From Glaciozyma antarctica PI12 (Eukaryota; Basidiomycota; Microbotryomycetes; Kriegeriales; Camptobasidiaceae), in assembly GCA_002917775.1 (NCBI GenBank), contig KZ627153.1, positions 1,005,638 to 1,069,637 of the forward strand: a DNA stretch of 64,000 bases, read 5' to 3'. The position numbers and the translations under genes are program-made. The notes below the pieces were generated by a model. It was given only the letters and a program-made list of their open reading frames with translations. It made no database searches and was not told the origin of the DNA. Positions 57,650 to 64,000 of this stretch are shown one piece after another. The number at the start of each line of letters is the position of its first letter. Position 1 is the first letter of the stretch.

Positions 57650-60396
57650 CTAAACCTGCACTCCCTTAACCCTCTCCTTCTCCTCCCTCTCCTCTCTCTT
57701 CACCCTCTCCCGCATGTGTATATCCAAACACGGCGCAAACCTACTCCCCTGGCGAATCTTGTGCCCGTACTTGTAGAAGATGAAAGGCGAAGGCGCAATC
57801 AAGATCGCTATTCCCCCGATGAGTGAACAGGCGCCGTTGACGCCGAGTTTCGCGAACCTGCGCGTGCGTTAGAGATGCCGAGGGAGGAGGAGGGGGGACG
57901 TACATCTGCTCGGTGAAGAGGGGGAACGCAGCACCGACGGCAGAGCGCACGACAGTGTTAGCCGCTAATGCAGATGCGCTGTACATCAGGTAGCATTCGA
58001 CTGCGTTCGTTAGCTCTGTTCTCGGCGAGAGAAGGAGGAGGGACGTACTGAGGTAGGAGAGGAAGGAGATGAAGACGAGCGTGAAGCTCATCCCGAGGAA
58101 GACGGTCGAGATCGCTGGTACCCACCACGGGATACTCACATAGCTGCGTTGATCGTTAGCTACGTCCCTCCTGCGAGCGACGGGGTACGAACTTCCCAGT
58201 CCACCCGAGCATAAAAATCCCAACAATCAGGAACGGCCCCGCGAGCATCGCACCAATCAATCGCTCCTCAGGAGGAGGATGACCGTGCCATAGCGGTACG
58301 AGGACCTTGTAGTGTCGCTGAACGTAGATATTCACCACTGCGACCTCGTCAGCTTCCTTCGCGCCAGGAGAGGACGAAAGGACGTACAAGCACCCAGCGT
58401 CGTCCCAATCCCGACGCCGATAAAGACCAGCCCGACCTCCCCGCTGTTAAAGCCGCGTAGTTGACCCCACACGATGGGGAAGACGGAGAAGAGCGCGTAG
58501 AGTAGCCCGTAGATCACGCTCAGGTAGAGTGTAACTAGGGCCAAGATCGGCTCCACAGCGAGCATAATGAAAGGGCGAGCGAGGGTGCGAGTTACGATGC
58601 TCTTGATTCTGAGACCGAGGGTCAGCGAGGCCAGAGAGAGAGGGGAGGACGTACGAGAAATCTGCGCGCTCCAGGTCCGCGTACGAGGCCGCGTGCTTCT
58701 CCGGTTGAGTCTTACGAAGGAAATTGGCGCGCTTTGCAAGGACTGAGGCTCGCAAGTTAGCGGCTGCGTAGGTGGAGGGAAGGGAAGGACGCACGGGATG
58801 GAGCGTAGGTCTCGGGAAGGAGGAGGAGGATGAGAACCCAGGCGAGAGCGGCGAAGATCACTGTGAGGGGTTAGATTCGTTCGGAAGGGAGGAGGGGAGA
58901 CGCACTCATGACCCAGTACACCTGCGAAGCTCGGTTAGCGAGAAGGCCGAAAATGAAAAGAAAGGACGCACCCAACGCCAGCCGAGATAGGACATAGTCA
59001 CGAACCCGCCGATGATGGGACTGCGCGCAAGTTGTTAGAGATAGTGAAGAGATAGTGAACGAGAAGGAGCGCACCCCATGACGGGGACCGGATAAAGAAC
59101 TGAAGCCGAAAACACCGACATGGCTGGTCCTCGTCCAACAGGGTCCCTAATACGCCGCGTATCAGCTCAGCTCTCCAGCGAGAGAGAGCGAACGCACCAG
59201 ATATCAGCGATAACTCCACCGCAATTCGTCAGAGGCGCCGCTGCGAACGTTCCGGCCATGAAGCGCGTGACGAGGACGGTCTCGATGTTGGTGGCGAGAG
59301 CTGGGCCGAGTTGGAAGAGCATGTAGATGAACATGGTCGCAACGAAGATTGGGCGACGACCGAACATCTCGGAGAGAGGAGCCTGCGTGGATTGCGTGAG
59401 TGGGAGATCGGGGAGAGGATGATTGGGAGATGGAAAGCGTAGAAAGAGTAGGGAACCTAGGACGTAGCCACAAAGGAACAGCGACGTTACGAGGATCGTG
59501 AGCTGACCCGAAGAGCCGAACTCGGCAGCCGTGGCTCCTATCGTAGAAGAAGGCGCAGAGGAAGCGAACGTCCTGCGTTCACAAGTCAGGTCAACAAGAC
59601 AATCCGAGTCGGCTCTTCCTCCACAGGAACTGGCAAACGCTCCTCCCTACGAGCAGCGAAACTCACACGTTGACCGTCAGGAACGAGCACAACGCGGTTA
59701 CGAACCACTTGTACGACACGCTCCACGACTGGGGGTTCTCCGGGTCGTTCTCGTCCCATTGTACCTTGTTGGGATCCACCTCGTCCTCGACAATCTCGAC
59801 CGTCTCACCCGTAGCTGTCGTTCGTCGTCAGCTCCCCCTCTCCCCTCGCTCGATCGAGAAGAACGAACCTTCATCCCTCACATGACTGTACGCCCTGCTC
59901 CTCGCCCTATGCGCCTCACTAAACGCCGAATCGATCAAATGCAGCTCTGCACACGTTCGTATCAGCTTCCCCTCCCTGCCTCCCATCGAAGCAACGCAAC
60001 AAACGCACCAGGGAAAGCCGGCGACCCCCCACTCGCACTCGCACTCCTCATCCTCCCAATCGTATTCCTCCTCGTCGTCCTCCTCACCAGCAATCGGTCT
60101 GCAGGAACGTTGCCTCCAAAATCTGCAAACTCGCGTTCGGCTACAAATAGCATCGGACGAGGATCAGCTCAGCTCAATCGAGGGGACGAGGTGGCGGGTA
60201 GGAAAGGCGCGCGCGCACCTTCTTCGCCTTCGCGGTCGGGGTCGTCGATGGTCGTCTTGTACGTGCGTGGTTGCTCGGGCTTCGGGAGAGACATGGCGGT
60301 GGGCGAGGAGGAGAGGGGGTTGGGATCGGCGAGGGTGGCTGAGGATGCTGCGCTGAGAGGTGCGAGGGAGGGAGGTGAGCTTCGAGGGGATGGCAT
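57650..60396 (-). CDS. MFS transporter of the polyamine/drug:H+ antiporter (TPO-like) family
   Basis: DHA1-type exporter, about 640 residues from about fourteen exons. The soluble N-terminal region (MSLPKPEQPRTYKTTIDD, ADFGGNVPADRLLVRRTTRR) resembles that of fungal TPO proteins. The opening motif is WDENDPENPQSWSVSYKW, then SSTIGATAAEFGSSGQLTIL, the family's A motif APLSEMFGRRPIFVATMF, FMAGTFAAAPLTNCGGVIAD and GPIIGGFVTMSYLGWRWV. The second half has LYLSVIYGLLYALFSVFPIV, SIPWWVPAISTVFLGMS and VNGACSLIGGIAIL, ending in a charged tail. It should sit in the plasma or vacuolar membrane and export polyamines or toxic compounds; the substrate is not determined. Start at 60396; stop 57650-57652. Confidence 0.87.
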
Positions 60397-60596
60397 GAGT
60401 TCCTCCCTGCTTGTGGCGGTGGTCGTTGGTAGGCTGAGAGAGAAATCGGCTTCGAAGAGGAGGAAGTCAAAACTTTGCTGACAGGGCGCTCGAACCTCGG
60501 GGCTTGCGGCGGACTTGCGCTGATTCTGACGTCAAAGGTCCGAGGACTTGAATCTCTCGCTACCGAACCTGAGCTCGCCCAGATCCTCCTCCTCCT

Positions 60597-61334
60597 ATGC
60601 CTCCTTCCCCAGCTGAGAAACTGCAGTTCCTTGAGCGGGACATAGCCTCCGCGCGCGCCGTAGGTGTACTCACCGCGCCGCCTCACCGCAGCTCATCACC
60701 ACGCTCAGTCACGTCTCTCGGACGCCGGTACCGAAACGGAGCTGCCGAGACCGCAATTGTACAGCAAGCTCCCTCAGTAGTTCCATGTTCCCATTGCGAC
60801 TCTCCCAGCATCCGCACTCGCGCCGAAGGTTTCTGCTGCGGTTCTTTCGGGCGCTCGCTTCGCTGGGGCTACCTATTGTCGCCAGCTTTCCAGCTCTCTG
60901 AATGCAAATCTCTTTTTGAGAGCTGTAGGAAGTCGCATGTAAAAGTGAGCGAGATCTGTGGGAGGTCGAACGGGAGAGGGTTGATTTCGCAAGGAGGGCG
61001 ATTGAGGGAGACACTGCGAATGTGTGAAGTCCTTCCGAAACTCAGCTCGTCGTCGTGGTGTCCGGCCAGTCGATTCAAGAGAGCAACGCCCCTCAACTCG
61101 TTCGCGAACGAAAGGCGAGAAGCAGATCTGACTTGCTTCCTCGCAACACTGATAACTCAGGAGAGGGAGAGCGGCTGCAATATCGAGACCACCTCACCTC
61201 CAGCGTCTTCCATGAAATGCCCAAAACAGAGCCCAACCGTGACTATGAGAGCCTGGAGCGCAGAGTGGAGTCGCAGTACAGCGACGCAGAGCGAGGAGAG
61301 AGACGGCGAAGCGAAGCCAGAACTTTCGGCTTGA
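60597..61334 (+). other. Open frame of 245 codons, uncertain
   Basis: An ATG-started open frame without introns. The predicted protein (MPPSPAEKLQFLERDIASAR) has scattered cysteines and serine-rich stretches but no recognisable domain, and composition is more like random GC-rich DNA than the neighbouring genes. It lies between the MFS gene start and repeat copy C; the rest of 60397-61589 holds nothing else I can support. Confidence 0.2.
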
Positions 61335-61589
61335 GCTTCAGTTGACTTGGAAGCAGAAAACCGACTGGCAGAAGCATTTCTTCGTACCGACGCGCGACGA
61401 CAGAAGCGCAGGTACGGGCACGGAGCAAGCCACGACAGGGAAGAGCCTTTTTTCAGAGCTCACCGACTCCGACTCCGCGGCCGGATTGGCGTTGGGAAAG
61501 GCGCAGGTAAAAGCGTAATGCGAGGCTCTGGGCATCTCCAGGGAGGTGAGCTTGTAGTGGAAGCGGTGGAGAGAGCAGTGTCAAGGGAG

Positions 61590-62560
61590 AGGCGCCAGGA
61601 GAAGTGCTGGAGGCGGGACCAGATTGTGCGAGAACTACACGTCCGTTTGACTTCGTTCGAGCGCGCTGATGGAGCTACGATGTTCCTCACTAACTCAGAG
61701 AAGTGCCAGCAGAGTGTAGGGAGCAGACGGCAAGGGAGNNNNNNNNNNNNNNNNNNNNNNNNNNNNNNNNNNNNNNNNNNNNNNNNNNNNNNNNNNNNNN
61801 NNNNNNNNNNNNNNNNNNNNNNNNNNNNNNNNNNNNNNNNNNNNNNNNNNNNNNNNNNNNNNNNNNNNNNNNNNNNNNNNNNNNNNNNNNNNNNNNNNNN
61901 NNNNNNNNNNNNNNNNNNNNNNNNNNNNNNNNNNNNNNNNNNNNNNNNNNNNNNNNNNNNNNNNNNNNNNNNNNNNNNNNNNNNNNNNNNNNNNNNNNNN
62001 NNNNNNNNNNNNNNNNNNNNNNNNNNNNNNNNNNNNNNNNNNNNNNNNNNNNNNNNNNNNNNNNNNNNNNNNNNNNNNNNNNNNNNNNNNNNNNNNNNNN
62101 NNNNNNNNNNNNNNNNNNNNNNNNNNNNNNNNNNNNNNNNNNNNNNNNNNNNNNNNNNNNNNNNNNNNNNNNNNNNNNNNNNNNNNNNNNNNNNNNNNNN
62201 NNNNNNNNNNNNNNNNNNNNNNNNNNNNNNNNNNNNNNNNNNNNNNNNNNNNNNNNNNNNNNNNNNNNNNNNNNNNNNNNNNNNNNNGCTGCAATTTTGT
62301 CCCTTTGCTGCAATTTTGTTTCGACTCTTTCCTTCTATCGTTGTGTGCGCTTGCTGGGGGAGAGACTGGGCGGAACAGAGATTGACGCTAGCTGATACGC
62401 GGGGAACGGGACGACGGCGTGGTGCTGCTCGTCGACCTCGCTGCGTCGCTTTCCGCCACTGCTTCGTACTCCTGCTCTGCTACGCGACACACCCCTTTCC
62501 CTACATACGCACGCACTGCTTTCGTTGTCGCATTCGAGGACACCGCCATCGCCGACTACA
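61590..62560 (-). repeat. Interspersed repeat copy C (gap inside)
   Basis: Third copy, inverted relative to A and B. The left edge in plus coordinates (from about 61597) is the reverse complement of the right end of copies A and B; over about 60 bases next to the gap it is nearly identical to copy A. The other side includes the reverse complement of GAAGCAGTGGCGGAAAGCG (about 62450). The near-identity of A and C suggests a recent spread; B is more changed. The interior 61739-62287 is unknown. Family not determined. Confidence 0.8.
61739..62287. other. Assembly gap (549 N) inside repeat copy C
   Basis: Unknown bases in the interior of the repeat. Confidence 1.
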
Positions 62561-63802
62561 GCAGACCTTTGACAGGTTCGACGACCTCACGCTCTTCCTC
62601 AACCAGTCTCGCCACCTCACTCCCTCGCTACCAACCCTCACCACCGCCTCCGCCTTGCTGCCGTCCCACATCGCCGTCTTGCGTCGCTCTCCGACGCTTA
62701 ACCCCTTCTTCTCCTCGCGAACTCGCGAACTCCAAACGGCGTGCTCACTCCGCGCTGGAACCGCGTCCCATTACGCGCAACTTCCGCTGCAGAGGGGTAG
62801 ACGCTGCCTTACACGAACCCGTCACTGCTCGAGCGACCGCTGGCCATGCGCCCCAACCGAGTTCGGCACTCGTCGAAGTGCAGGGCCCCTTCTCTAATCT
62901 GCCCCTCCTCTAATTAGTACATCTCCCTCCCTCCTCATTCGCAACGCTTTTCTTTAGCTGCTGCCACTCTACAGGCACCCAGCAGCACCACCGGAAGACC
63001 TCTTTTGAGCCCCACCGCCCTTCCTCTCCCTCCCCGCTCTCCCTCCCTCGCCGCTTCTGCCGCAGCAACCCCAATCTGGACGCTCGAAGACTCTCCATCT
63101 CTCTTTCAATCCTGCGCGAAAGAACAGCGCGAAATCTGCTGTAAGACTTGACGCAGTTGTAAGTTTTTGCTTCGCTCTCCGGTTTCGCGTGCTCACATCG
63201 ACCCGTTCGCTGTTTGCTTTGACAGCGCGTTCTCCTCAGGCTGCCACGAAGATTCGCTGACTTGTTTTGCGGCGGAGAAGGAGTAGAGGAGATGACTCGC
63301 TTCGAATGCTGGTCAGCCGGGCAACCACCTGTACGTCTCCCCCTCTCCCCCTCTCGAAAACACAGCTCATCCACCTGCAGGCGCGGGACACAGGCTCGGC
63401 GGTATCGTCCCAATCATTCCCTAGTTCGTCGTCAAAATCCGTCCTCGTCGCTCTCTGGCAATCTGGCAAGGCCACTCCCCTCAATCCGCAAGCTGACGCT
63501 CCGCAGGTGGTCCATCGGCGTCGCCGAGATTGCATTGCTTCTGTTTATCTCTTTCCTTACCACGCGTTCTTTTCGCTATCTATCGCATTCTGCATCGCTG
63601 ATTACCGTAAGCTCGCAGGATGCCGGCAAAGGAGTTCTCGACGTGAATTGCGGAGCGCTCTCGACGTTGGCGAATGAAGGAACAGCAGCTTTTTACGGAG
63701 TTGTCAAGGCTTTCGAGTGATGGAGTCTAGAGCTGTATAATAACAGCGTTCATTGTCCGTTCCGTCATCTCACAAGGCTCGCTCGAGGCTCGGGTCGCCT
63801 GC
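62561..63802. other. Region without a supported gene
   Basis: About 1.2 kb downstream of repeat copy C. The frames are Ser/Arg/Pro-rich and not recognisable. Stretches with GT-AG-like spacing near 63330-63510 and 63610 (ACCGTAAGC) could be introns of an unidentified gene, but I cannot build a convincing protein. Confidence 0.35.
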
Positions 63803-64000
63803 TCAGGTTCTGCGACAGAGAGTCCTAGTCAGCGTGTTGCCCCAGTCAGCGAGGATGAAAGCTCACGGCAGGAAGGACTGTCCCTGACAGAACCTGCGAA
63901 AGTCGCGAGGATCAGCTCTCGACGACCGTCGTGCGAAAAACAACGAAACTCACATCGCGTGAGGCGTCTGCTTGAACGTCGCTAGCCCGGCGAGCACGAA
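63803..64000 (-). CDS. 3' end of an unidentified gene, cut by the window edge
   Basis: Reading the minus strand from the right edge, FVLAGLATFKQTPHAM runs into a GTGAGT intron and continues after a CAG acceptor as FCQGQSFLP. A second intron (CTGAC branch, CGCAG acceptor) would add one residue and a stop at 63803-63805; without it the stop is at 63863-63865. The splice signals support a real gene, but too little is visible to identify it. Confidence 0.55.

Noticed and set aside
61347-62897. Open frame of 516 codons
   Set aside because: It runs across a 549-N gap in repeat copy C; unknown bases were simply read as open.

Overview
This window is nuclear DNA of a GC-rich basidiomycete yeast, most likely a red yeast of the Pucciniomycotina (Rhodotorula/Rhodosporidium/Sporobolomyces-like). 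I infer this from dense, mostly single-copy eukaryotic genes broken by many short introns (about 45-80 nt, GTGCGT/GTACGT/GTGAGT donors, CTAAC or CTGAC branch points, CAG acceptors), pyrimidine-rich leaders, and the gene content. There is no bacterial operon structure, and I found no CRISPR array, tRNA or rRNA. Exon joins were made by hand, so gene ends are better supported than every internal splice site.

Layout. 0.3-1.3 kb: secreted GPI-type protein. 1.5-9.5 kb: a glycerol-catabolism block. Glycerol kinase (GUT1, minus) and FAD-dependent mitochondrial glycerol-3-phosphate dehydrogenase (GUT2, plus) diverge from a shared promoter, and two paralogous DJ-1/PfpI genes flank the pair as an inverted duplication. 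10-13.4 kb: RIB7 and a GABA-type class III aminotransferase, both minus. 13.4-18.5 kb: COX20 and otherwise gene-poor sequence with a duplicated block around a 33-N gap. 18.5-29.4 kb: a C2H2 zinc-finger protein, a very large AlkB-type dioxygenase and a VNX1-type vacuolar cation/proton antiporter. 30.9-35.2 kb: a mitochondrial OsmC/Ohr peroxidase divergent from an arrestin-like gene, which converges on a monocarboxylate-type MFS transporter. 35.8-37.7 kb: a decayed FAD-dependent oxidoreductase ending next to repeat copy A. 39.8-48.3 kb: nitronate monooxygenase, the 40S ribosome-assembly factor TSR1 and a protein kinase. 50.9-60.4 kb: a huge acidic low-complexity protein and a polyamine-type MFS transporter. 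60.4-64 kb: repeat copy C and the 3' end of an unidentified minus-strand gene.

Three copies (A about 37.7 kb, B about 49.7 kb, C about 61.6 kb) of one unclassified interspersed repeat each surround a large N gap, so the interiors are unseen.

How the genes work together: the clearest functional unit is glycerol use. GUT1 phosphorylates glycerol and GUT2 oxidises glycerol-3-phosphate at the inner mitochondrial membrane; GUT2 carries a C-terminal EF-hand region suggesting calcium control. The DJ-1-like copies on both sides, with almost unchanged flanking architecture, make this block the most interesting arrangement. Other genes are housekeeping (RIB7, COX20, TSR1) or transport and stress genes without an evident shared pathway.
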